Shown piece by piece: positions 1-8,077 of a DNA stretch of 10,376 bases (positions within the stretch are counted from its first letter, which is position 1; each line of letters opens with the position of its first letter). Below the pieces are notes generated by a model that was given only the letters and a program-made list of their open reading frames with translations, was not told the origin of the DNA and ran no database searches. This DNA is from Cudoniella acicularis (taxonomy: Eukaryota; Ascomycota; Leotiomycetes; Helotiales; Helotiaceae): positions 1-10,376 of the forward strand of contig JAAMPI010001802.1 in the NCBI GenBank assembly GCA_013054445.1. Reading direction: 5' to 3'. The translations under genes were made by a program, and so were the position numbers.

Positions 1-344
1 TTTCAAAAATGCATGGGTGTGTGATCAGATTGGATCCTGGTGCGTCTGTGTATTACATTTATGCGGACCATGCAGCTATGACCTGCAAAATCAAGGCGGG
101 CCATAGCTAACCGGCATGCACATCATTGACCTTGGTAGCCGAACTTGTGTACCTTAACCATAGGCTCGCCTTCCCTGCTCGGTTGCCGTCGGACGCTTAC
201 TTGGGTAGTCAGCTGTTGCCAGCTAGTCACGCTAGTCTTCCTTTCAACGCTTCCTAAATTCTTCAGAGCAGACACGGAGATTTCCCTAACCCTTGCCGCA
301 AATTTCGTACTCGTCAATTCTGAATCTACCATTAGGAAAACATT
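1..344. other. No gene recognised, left flank
   Basis: Open frames on both strands in this stretch (about 80-85 codons) show no recognisable motif and overlap each other as antisense shadows. A TAG at 333-335, in frame with the hydrolase remnant that starts at 345, closes that frame just upstream, so the remnant either starts at 345 or would need an upstream exon I cannot see. I see no repeat, RNA gene or clear promoter here. Confidence 0.5.
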
Positions 345-1739
345 ATGGGTGACGAACTGCAACAACAGATACTTGCTCAATTCCTAAGATCAAAGATATG
401 GGACGAAAGAACACAACGGGCCGTGGACATGATGCGGCTTTGCGTTCATCGTCGACCGCAGCCTACTATCACAGATATACAGCAGAACAGTCGCCAAGGC
501 CGGCCCGTTAAGCTTGGATTTCGTACCGAGCAGGATACTATACTTCCCCCGGTTGAAGACGATATCGGGAAGCATTTATTTAGAACCATCAAGGAAATGG
601 GTGATATCAGTTACAAGAAGCCAAAACTAGCACCTGTTCCAGTAGAATGGACTACGAGGGAGTCTTCGGCAAACAAGGGTAACAAACTCGTGTCTTTCAT
701 GTACATGGGGACGCTTTTTGTAAGTTAATTATCTAAAAAGTACGAAGGCTAATTGGCACAAAGGTATCGTCACTGGATACCCATTAATTGCAAGTTTGCT
801 TTTGTAGATGCGATCGGAATACTAATGACCCATCTACTAGTTAAGGGAGCCTACAGGTCTATCGACCCACTACAACGCAACTTGTGGCCTCGACTGGTGG
901 CCGAGTAAACTCCATCGACTACCGTTTGGCGCCACAAAACCCATTTCCAGCTAGCTTTCTAAACGTTCTGCTAGTATACTTGTCTCTCGTTCATCCGGCG
1001 TCTGAAGAAACGCCTGCCATTGATCCCAACAACATTATCTTTGCTAGAGATTCTAGTGGTGGGATGCTTCTTTGCTTCGTCCTTCAAATCATTCTCCATA
1101 CCACGAACTATCCAGCCTTCCAATTCCATTCTCGACGCATCGAATTCCCTCTGTCATTGCCTGCAGGCAGTCATCAGTTTACCTAGTGACCTGCTTCAGA
1201 GTCTCCTTTCACACAAAGACAACTTGGTCAACGACCTCTACCTGAACATCCCATGGTCACACCCCGATCCGTCTTGTTCAGTGTGGTCGAGTATTCCTCC
1301 ACGACCACAGCATTATGGCGATCTTGAGATCCACAGTCATCCATTGATCTGTCCCGCCCCCGCCCAATCTTGGGTTGGTGCTCCCCCATTTTGGATATCG
1401 TTGGGTGAAGAGCAATTCCTTGACGGTGGTAAAGCCGTCGCCAGGAGAGCAGCGAGCCAGGGAGTTGGAACTGCCTGGACAGTCTATGAGGCCATGCCTC
1501 ATTGTTTCTCCATGCTTCCAGGTCTCAATCATTCCCCTCACGCGAAAATGCTCATGAACAAGTGGGCGCAGTTTTGCAAAGATTGTGTCGAGCGGCCTGG
1601 TTGACTTCAAACTGCGGTGGAGAAACAAATGCTATTTGGAGACTCGAGAGACTTGCCGATAAACGAGATCGAGAAACTTGTACTGCGGAAAATTATCGAT
1701 AAGAAGCATCAATTCCAACGGGTTGGAACACAAAGATGA
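345..1739 (+). pseudogene. Broken alpha/beta hydrolase fold-3 (HSL-type esterase) gene
   Basis: Remnant of a serine esterase of the hormone-sensitive-lipase/alpha-beta hydrolase fold-3 group; intact members hydrolyse carboxyl esters with a Ser-Asp-His triad. Exon 1 (345-719) carries an N-terminal region ending near VPVEWT. A probable intron follows (720-856). Exon 2 from 857 gives RPTTTQL, then DYRLAPQNPFPA, a family hallmark, and the nucleophile elbow ARDSSGG at 1047-1067, where GDSAGG is expected. At about 1164 (after LPAG) the frame breaks; the homology resumes one frame over at VISLPSDL and continues through HPLICP, WVGAPPFW, GEEQFLDGG (likely acid) and YEAMPHCF (likely His). An in-frame TGA at 1602-1604 interrupts the C-terminal tail, which reads on as PINEIEKLVLRK to TGA at 1737-1739. 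The oxyanion HGG motif is not in frame; one frame over, HGDAF is visible at about 699-713, suggesting a second frameshift. Family assignment is confident, substrate unknown. It has no clear functional link to its neighbours. Confidence 0.85.
720..856 (+). other. Probable intron in the hydrolase pseudogene
   Basis: The donor GTAAGT lies at 720 and the acceptor CTACAG ends at 856, with an ACTAAT-like branch sequence near 822. Removing it keeps phase 0 and joins the exon 1 end to VYRPTTTQL. About five residues normally found between the oxyanion loop and this motif are missing, so the intron may have absorbed decayed coding sequence. At 137 nt it is longer than the other introns in the window. 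Confidence 0.5.
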
Positions 1740-2219
1740 CTTCTAGTTTGTAGCACTCCAGGTTTTTAGAGACTCTTAGACGCCACCGACCACCCCTCTC
1801 CTTCTGTAGTATAGACTTAGCTAGCTTAGAACCCGACCCAATAAAATAACACATCAATCACAGACTCCATGCTCGGGCCAAAATTGGATAGAGGGCAAAA
1901 TCGTTGGCCCAATTTTATTAAGTCTACAAGGGTATTGTTCATGTTATTTTACGCAGGCAAAAAATACCTGAGCCATTACTACGAAGGTAAGATCTGACAA
2001 CCTCGAAAGCGTGTCATCAAGGGTTTGTGCAGGGTTTTTTTGGTGGTGTTGTTGGGGTCTGCTCGACCTGTCGCCAATCAAATGAGCTCCTGCAAAACTC
2101 CCAGTTGACAAACTTTCAAGGCTGCACCTCCGTTCGTCAGAGACTATATGCAAGAATATCGGGTGAATCGAGATTGATGATATGCGAGTGTTACAATGCA
2201 GCTCAGCTAGGGATGACCC
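1740..2219. other. Intergenic, no gene recognised
   Basis: This gap separates the two pseudogenes. It holds a small 8-bp inverted repeat, AAAATTGG at 1880-1887 and CCAATTTT at 1909-1916. The short open frames on both strands show no motifs. The end of the Tc1 element should fall here, but I found no sequence matching the right flank as a terminal inverted repeat, so the element boundary is not defined. Confidence 0.5.
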
Positions 2220-3575
2220 TTACTCGAGTTCCCGCTTGAATTCCCGGCCCGTCTTCAAACGTTTTTCCAGCTCAGTAGAACCCCCCTCCTTAACACTAAC
2301 ACCAATAAATCGTACTACCTTCTTTTTACTAATAGGTGCCTTCCTAGACTTCACAGGAGACCTAGTTTGTATAAGAGTATTCCATACATGCTTAATAAGA
2401 TTAAGATCCGGGGGCTAAGGAGGAAAAACGCATGTATAGATATACCGTCGAAGGAGGTTTATCCGTGTCTTATAGGAGCGGTGAGGGCCTGCGTTATCCT
2501 GTATGAAAATATAGTCCTTATCTTTATACTCTTCAAAAAGGGTTTGAATTCGACTAAGGATATAAGTATCATATTTCGTCGAATCGATAGTCCCTTCCCA
2601 CTTTTCCTAGAAGCGTGCAGGCCCTTTTCGGCTATCAACAATCGTACCGTAAAACATCTAGGCAGGAAGCTTCCCGTACTTATGTTATGAATTCTTAACA
2701 CTATCCCGATCACTTCTATCTGCTTTCACTGTCATATATAAGGTTGTGTGGGCACCTCCTATCGCCTACACTTCGTCTGAGAACATTTATCTAAATAGCC
2801 TCTCTCTTGTCTAAGTCAAGCCTTATTCAGCGAATGCAACACGTAGTCTCATGACCGTAGGATCATCCGAAAAGCCCTTTTTAGGTGCAATCCACCGTGC
2901 GTATCCTAAGAGCTTAAATGCTATATAGATTGCCTTTCTGCCAATAACATCCTCGCCGAGATCAAGGTCAGGATGGCTAGCCACTCTCCGCCAAGGCACG
3001 TGTTTTCGTAAAGGTGAGGTATGAAGCCATTGCTCGATTCTCTCCCTCTGGGGCGTCCGGAGCTTTACTCTCCCTACGTAGCCTAGCTTCTTTTGCGGGG
3101 TTGGACGGTGGGTTCGTGTATACTGAATTTGCCGTTCTGTAATATCTAGTCTATCGTAAATAATGTCGTGAGGAACGCCGAATAGTAGTCCTGCTTGAAT
3201 TTTGATTCGTGTATCCCGATCAGTCTCTTGATTATGAGAATGCGGGCGAAAGGGAGGGGTAAGGTTTGCTGGCCGGGGGCCGTTGTGGGAGTCCCATGAT
3301 GCCGTAGACTGTGAATCTAAATCATGGTGAGGGGGGGTCTCTGGAGCTTCCGGAGTATCGCTAGCTTCATTTTCATTATTAGGAGCTGACGGAGGTAGGG
3401 AAGGTGGGCTTGGAATGCTGCTAAAGTCGACAAACGCGTTCCAGTCCACCGAGTCCACCTGCGAGGACTGTGGGGTTAGCGTTAGGGGCTTTAGAAGGCC
3501 CTGCGAATCGAATTGAGGTGTAGGTGGTGTTCGCATCTTGTGGTGTTGTAGAAGTGTGAATAGCTTCAGCTGCAC
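2220..3575 (-). pseudogene. RIP-damaged Tc1/mariner DD34E transposase
   Basis: Remnant of a transposase that would cut and paste its element at TA sites through a DDE catalytic domain. The open N-terminal 250 residues (3575-2826) comprise a Pro/Ser-rich leader (about 15-115), a first helix-turn-helix (about 120-157, ending ITERQIQYTR) and a second (about 173-228), then KKGFSDDP. The frame continues unshifted to a final TAA at 2222-2220 through eight stops: 2825-2823, 2813-2811, 2789-2787, 2768-2766, 2687-2685, 2660-2658, 2609-2607 and 2417-2415. Catalytic motifs are readable: FSDEV (first Asp, codon 2777-2775), IQDNAGPHRS (second Asp, 2498-2496) and PDLNLIKHVW, where the third acid is Lys (2393-2391). 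The 34 residues between second Asp and Lys fit DD34E. Five stops are TAG where Trp or another aromatic is expected; three are TAA, at least two of them where Gln is expected. The tail after HVWN is not recognisable. The start could equally be Met14. Not functional. Confidence 0.9.
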
Positions 3576-3960
3576 AGCTAGCAGGTAGGGTGCCTGCGAT
3601 TCTGCCGGTTATAAGAGCCTCAATCAGGTGCCCTATCACGTAAAAAGTGGTGTGCTAGGAGGTGGTAATATCGTGGCAATAAAGTGGCAAAATAACAAGT
3701 GAGCCGGGGGGGGGGGATAGTATAGTAGCCGTAGGACCTGAGCCCTCTGGATCACATGCTAAGTCATATCCTATATTCCTTGTACAGCTGAACGCTACGG
3801 GGCCTTAGGCACCTATTGTAACGTTCTATTGTCACGTGGTATGACTATATCACGTGAGGGGGTTTACTTAGTCTTAGAAGCGTCAGGCAGATCCTAGTAG
3901 AATGTTATCTTGCTAAGGTACAAGAATATGAGTTGAGCACGAAGCTCTAACATAGGAAAA

Positions 3961-3976
3961 CTATATAGCTATATAG
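3961..3976. repeat. 16-bp perfect palindrome
   Basis: CTATATAG occurs twice in tandem (3961-3968 and 3969-3976). Because the unit is itself self-complementary, the whole 16 bp is a perfect palindrome. Confidence 0.8.
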
Positions 3977-3993
3977 GTGGTGGTGGTGGTCCA

Positions 3994-4060
3994 GGTTCAG
4001 TAGTTCAAGTGTTCGACTAATCCTGAGTCACGGGTTCCAGAACTCATGAACTACTGAATC
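3994..4060. repeat. Inverted repeat, 21-bp arms, 25-bp loop
   Basis: The arm at 3994-4014 (GGTTCAGTAGTTC and on) pairs with 4040-4060 (ending GAACTACTGAATC) with three mismatches. A wider pair, ATATAGGTG at 3971-3979 and CACCTATAT at 4096-4104, encloses it, so the set is nested over about 134 bp. It could be a decayed miniature inverted-repeat element or a structured terminus of the neighbouring Tc1 copy. No coding capacity is seen. Confidence 0.65.
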
Positions 4061-4062
4061 GA

Positions 4063-4086
4063 TCACGTGATCTATCACATGATCTA
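4063..4086. repeat. 12-bp tandem repeat with CACGTG / CACATG
   Basis: TCACGTGATCTA (4063-4074) is followed directly by TCACATGATCTA (4075-4086), differing at one base. The first copy lies within the perfect 12-bp palindrome GATCACGTGATC (4061-4072). The single difference is a G-to-A change inside a CpG. Confidence 0.75.
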
Positions 4087-4410
4087 GAATCGTGACACCT
4101 ATATCCAACAGGTTCGCAGGCAGCCTCTTCTCTATACATATACTTCTTTGTAGACAAATATACCCCTTTTATCTACCTACCTCCTAGAGCTCGAACAACG
4201 GCTGCTCCCCGCTACAATAGGTAGGTGGCACAGTTTCAGCAAAAAATTGATTGATTAATCATGTTGGTTTCAGGGGTTGTGTCTAGGCAGCGCCTCATTA
4301 GCCGAGGACAAACTGCAACCCTGAAGCAGCCCATTTAGAAGTTGCCTGCAGCCGCGCGCTATGCGCTAGGATATATGCACTGCCCCGACGTTCATAACGA
4401 AATATTCCAT

Positions 4411-4457
4411 TTGCCTCACCTTTTCATTCTGTCAACCTTGGCTCTTCTTCCTCTTTA
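4411..4457 (+). promoter_or_regulatory. Pyrimidine-rich tract upstream of the membrane gene
   Basis: A CT-rich stretch lies 14-60 bases before the start codon at 4471. Such tracts are common just upstream of the transcription start in filamentous fungi. No convincing TATA box is seen, so this is a core-promoter guess from position and composition only. Confidence 0.4.
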
Positions 4458-4465
4458 ATCGATAT

Positions 4466-4474
4466 ATGCCATGA
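4466..4474 (+). promoter_or_regulatory. Two-codon upstream ORF overlapping the main start
   Basis: An upstream ATG at 4466 reads ATG CCA TGA, and its stop (4472-4474) overlaps the main ATG (4471-4473). The upstream ATG has T at -3 (weak context), while the main ATG has G at -3 (better), so scanning past the first ATG is plausible. Whether it lies in the mature 5' leader depends on the unmapped transcription start. Confidence 0.55.
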
Positions 4475-6887
4475 CAACATCGTGGTTCGATGAGCTAAAA
4501 TCGATTTCTGCTGAAATTTACGACTCGCTTAAAGATAGTACCTACTCTGTGTTGCATGGCGTTACGTACTTCATGGACTTGGCCCCTCCGATGGGCAAGA
4601 AATGGGACCCAAGGCCCCAAATTCGTTGCTGTTGCAAACAGGTAACATCAGCGAGTGCACCCTGGCCTTTTAGCCTGTTCACTGACTGACAAACAGCGAG
4701 TTGAAAGATGCTCAAGGGTCCTTGAAGGAAGAAGCCGTGGATGAGAGAATTTTTTCGACCCGGCTCCGCAAATTTTCGCATAGCCTTAGACTCGATTCCT
4801 TCTATATACTTTTCCAAGAAATCCGGGGTCGTTCCAAACTTGAAGAAAGGAAGATCGCTATAATTGCAGACCTGCGTTCTGCCTTCCTTGTCTCGTTACT
4901 ACATATTATTCCCACTGCTGCTTCGACCACCCTTATTGTCTTGAACTGGAGAGGCTTCTATATAGGAAGGGAACTTCAAGGGGTTGTAGGAGAGGATGGG
5001 CTCAAGTTTTTGGGCCTGCAATTCGCAGCGAAGATGCTTGAGTTACTGGCCATGGCTTCGCTGTCGACCATAATGTTTGGGGTAGTGCGTGCTCAGCTGA
5101 TTTCAGACTCACTTCCGTTTGGAGCTATCACAGCCGGGTTTGAATTTACCAAGCTATCTTTACTCTGGTCAAAAGAGTTCGTTGCCACTTGCGCTACAAC
5201 ATTCTCTTCTTCCACGAACAAAGCGCTTCTGATTGCGACGATTATTGTCTTCACTATGCTTGGTGCAGGTATTGGACCATCGGCAGCCGTGGCTTCCCAG
5301 CCAGTTCTTCGAGATTGGCCTGCAGGTGGTACAGAGTTCTGGCTGAATACAACGGTTCAAGGGCTGTGGCCGCTGACTCTCAACAACATTGCGCCGTCAG
5401 ACCTGCCTTGCAACTCTTCGAACAGCGATTCGTGTTTCCCACTCAACTACAACCTTCTCGCTAGCGGCCAGTTGTCCCTTTGGCCTAGCACCTCCTTTCT
5501 CTCCGCCGATCATGGCAGCCTCCCAACCGTCTACCCAGAAAAGGTCCTCATTGCTGGGCGACATTCTATGCGCACTATGGAAACTCGATTTAGAGGCCCA
5601 TTCATATACCAGCCCGATCTGACTGCCGTAACAGTCCCATCCGCTGCGATTGCAGATGCGATTTCTCAAATTTCGAGGTATTGGTTTATAGCAAATGAAC
5701 ATCAGCACGTCACAGGAAAAGATGCATATTATTTTTACAACGATATAGTCCATACTGTGGAAGCTTTACAGCCTGTTGTCTATGTAAGATGTTCTGCTAG
5801 TGGTCTCAATGCAACTGTTCAATTTTCAAGACTTGATCGAGGAAGTGGAAACTATCCTCTGGTCAGCTATGGAAATACTACAACTGGGTCTCAGCAATGG
5901 TTTGATGCAGCAACTGGAAATGGATTGAGCCCTAGTCTGAGTTGGGTTGAACTTCCTGAGGCAGATTTTGGGCCATCATCAGTTGGTGCAATAGTTGCTC
6001 TCCCTGGTACAAACACTACCAGAATCGCTCCTCAGGTATTGGGCTGCACTGTTGATGCGAGATGGGCAAATGCCACGACTACAGTCTCATTCTTAGGCGG
6101 CCCCATGATAACCTCAGGATCGCCGGACAACTGGTTCACTGGAGGACAACTTGGACTCAATTTGAGCGGTCTACCATTATGGCCACGAGTTAAAATCGCT
6201 CCTGCGTGGGCAGAAGCGATCAATCCAATCATTGAACAGCCCTCGACGTCGGTTTTTGCCAAGCTTTGCAATAGCCTTGCCCGTTTAAACAGCATTTCAA
6301 TGGCACCACTTCCTATCAATGCAGTCGAATCTATTCTTGTTACAATAATAGCTGATGGCCTGGCACGGACAGGAGGTACGTCCACAATCCTGGGGTCGTT
6401 GAAAGGGATCGATGATTCATATTCCGCTGGAGAGTGGATCACTGAGTTTCTTCCCAAGAATTCGGTTTTCGGCACCGGGGGTTCAGCATTTGACTACTTA
6501 TACCAAGTGGGCGATCAATCTACCAGATTTGAAGCTAGGACCACAGTGAATGGTTATGGTTATGGAATCACCACTGCCACCCTCTTGTCAACCCTGGTAC
6601 TGCTGACATACAGCTTGATTGCTGTAATCTATATTATTTATTCAATCTGTTTTGCAAAGACGACATCAAGTTCTTGGGAGTCAATTACGGAACTCGTCGC
6701 TTTAGCCGCAAATTCTACGCCATCTTCCGCTCTGAGGAGCACTGGTGCGGGAATTGCAAGACTGACGACTCTCAAGAACCAAGTTGGGATCCGTTTGAGT
6801 GATAATCGATTACAGATGATCTTTGAGGATGAAGGAGGGGCGGGGAAAATCTTGCCGAATGTCTTGCCGAATGAGCTATATAGTTGA
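4471..6887 (+). CDS. Fungal multi-pass membrane protein with large extracytosolic domain
   Basis: Two exons, 4471-4641 and 4701-6887, give about 785 residues. I recognise the general type, a widespread uncharacterised family in filamentous ascomycetes, but no function or symbol. Hydrophobic segments lie near residues 118-138 (LLHIIPTAASTTLIVL), 164-185, 231-251 and 681-708 (LLSTLVLLTYSLIAVIYIIY). The stretch between them with FYIG, LQFAAKM and LPFG is typical of the family. The roughly 430 residues between the third and fourth segments carry seven N-glycosylation sequons (about 273, 295, 427, 449, 495, 514, 544) and five cysteines (294, 302, 421, 506, 580), with the family-like CTVDARW around 506; this part is probably outside the cell or in the lumen. 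A cytosolic tail of about 75 residues ends with a duplicated LPN. The start was chosen for its reading frame and context (GCCATGA). The frame is clean and, unlike the flanking pseudogenes, shows no decay. Exact topology is inferred. Confidence 0.85.
4642..4700 (+). other. Intron of the membrane protein gene, tandem 3' splice sites
   Basis: The donor is GTAACA at 4642, a CTGAC branch sequence sits at 4681-4690, and the frame-keeping acceptor is CGAG ending at 4700, giving 59 nt. A stronger-looking CAG ends four bases earlier at 4696. Using that one would shift the frame and meet a TGA after 15 codons. Reading through without splicing also stops, at 4687-4689. Confidence 0.65.
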
Positions 6888-6963
6888 TATTATAAGGGTT
6901 AGAACCTATGTTCAGCTACGGCGATGTCTTAGCGAGCATTACAATTAATTACCGGGCGAACAC

Positions 6964-6979
6964 TAGTCTATCTAGACTA
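6964..6979. repeat. Short perfect inverted repeat
   Basis: TAGTCTA (6964-6970) and TAGACTA (6973-6979) are separated by two bases. The stretch 6966-6983 also resembles 8059-8076 as a direct repeat, matching 16 of 18 bases near the two edges of the AT-rich block. Confidence 0.6.
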
Positions 6980-7184
6980 TATAAAGGTGTTATAATAGGA
7001 GGATCTCGTTTAGGTTCTTAGTTCTGTATATAGTTCTTTATAGTTTAGCCTAAGCCTAAGTTCTTATTATTATAACAATTCTAACCTAGTACTACTCTAT
7101 ATAAGTAGGCTACTCTAATAAGCCGAGCTTATTGTCACGAGCTAACAAGAGTAAGATCAATAACGTAAAATAACTATAATTCTA

Positions 7185-7220
7185 AAGCTAAGGAGAAAAG
7201 AAGTGTTATAGACCTGGTTT
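7185..7220. repeat. Third copy of the inverted-repeat edge
   Basis: AAGCTAAGGAGA (7185-7196) and GTGTTATAGACCTGGTTT (7203-7220) match the reverse complement of 7591-7620, apart from a 6-base insert and one C-to-T change in a CpA step. The first 12 bases also match 7459-7470. Confidence 0.7.
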
Positions 7221-7483
7221 AGCCAATAGTCTTATAACTATAGATCCTACGACATTATAGCTCTAGATACGACAGTAGCTCCGACACAGCCCCTAACCCC
7301 TGAACACGTGCCTAAGACTATGTCTAATACACCTCCTATATATAGCCCCTTAAGAGTTACCTCTCTCCTTCTCTCTGTTACAGCTCTGTAAAGGCACTAG
7401 GGCCCTGACGTCACGTAGGGACGTATTTGTAAGAAGGTGCTGTATTCTTGAAGAAACTAAGCTAAGGAGAGAAGAAGAGAGGT

Positions 7484-7498
7484 GGCCCCGAAGGGGCC
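7484..7498. repeat. GC-rich hairpin GGCCCC-GAA-GGGGCC
   Basis: A perfect 6-bp GC-only stem (7484-7489 and 7493-7498) with a 3-base loop sits at the start of the loop of the large inverted repeat, in otherwise AT-rich surroundings. Confidence 0.7.
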
Positions 7499-7547
7499 TT
7501 ATATACAGGAGGTGAGTCTAGCACGGACCAGGACACGTGACAAGGGG

Positions 7548-7591
7548 GACGCGTCAGGTAAGGCAGACGCGTCAGATCAGGGGACGCGTCA
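7548..7591. repeat. Three GACGCGTCA motifs spaced 17-18 bp
   Basis: GACGCGTCA occurs at 7548-7556, 7566-7574 and 7583-7591. Its core GACGCGTC is an 8-bp palindrome containing ACGCGT, the core bound by MBF-type (Mbp1/Swi6) cell-cycle regulators in yeasts. The near-constant spacing suggests either decayed tandem repeats of about 17 bp or a cluster of protein-binding sites. Confidence 0.75.
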
Positions 7592-8077
7592 AACCAGGTC
7601 TGTAACACTCTCCTTAGCTTAGTTTCTTTATAAATATAGTACCTTCTTATAAATACGTCTATATAACGTTAGGGCCTTCTATAGTCTTTATAGAGCTATA
7701 AAATAAAAGATATAGACTTATTCTTTTAGTCTTTTGTTTTAGTCGAATATCGCTTAGATAGCTTCTATCTACTTATATATATTTACTTAGCCTACGACTA
7801 TTCTATATACTATTATATAACAAAACTAGTGTCTTGTCTACGCTTACGTAAACTAATAAAGCTTTATCGGGTTAATAAGTGTTAAAGAGAAGAGCTATCT
7901 TATCCTAGGGTAATTACTAAGAAGCGATCTCGTTACTAGTAAATATAGACTAAAGTATAATATAAGATTACTAAAGTAATTTAAGCACGACGATCTTATT
8001 TAAAGAAAACCTATTACTTATATAGAACCTTCCTGCTTAAAGGTAGCCTAGCCCGCCTGTCTATCTAGTCTATCTAT

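Larger units (their letters stand above)
3576..4370. other. Gene-free region with palindromes and repeats
   Basis: Nothing here looks coding. It holds an 11-base G run (3706-3716), CACGTG at 3833-3838 and 3851-3856, a 16-bp palindrome (3961-3976), a stretch of GGT repeats, a 21-bp inverted repeat (3994-4060) and an adjacent 12-bp tandem repeat. Part of it is probably the upstream, non-coding end of the Tc1 element, but I cannot place the terminus. Confidence 0.55.
7378..7701. repeat. Large inverted repeat, 94-bp arms around a 136-bp loop
   Basis: The left arm 7378-7471 and right arm 7608-7701 are reverse complements with about 15 mismatches and two 2-base gaps. The inner 21 bases (AAGAAACTAAGCTAAGGAGAG region, 7451-7471) are identical. 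By my alignment 12 of the mismatches are transitions, every one with G or C in the left arm and A or T in the right, and 8 of them lie in CpA/TpG context. The loop (7472-7607) is GC-rich and distinct in composition from the arms. This may be two terminal repeats of one short element, or two nested elements in opposite orientation. Confidence 0.8.

Noticed and set aside
1880..4104. Terminal inverted repeats bounding the Tc1 element
   Set aside because: I compared the left flank (1840-2220) with the right flank (3576-4110) by eye and found no convincing long complementary match, so no element ends are called.
5397..5753. Minus-strand frames antisense to the membrane gene (also 6032-6475)
   Set aside because: Shadows of the long plus-strand coding frame, without motifs of their own.
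7378..7701. CRISPR-like or bacterial mobile structure
   Set aside because: The repeats are inverted, diverged and RIP-like, and the introns and gene content are clearly eukaryotic and fungal.
7800..7960. Possible relic of a pogo/Fot1 transposase N-terminal helix-turn-helix
   Set aside because: One plus frame gives LRKLIKLYRVNK followed by stops, faintly like that domain, but the differences are not explained by RIP transitions and the match is too short.
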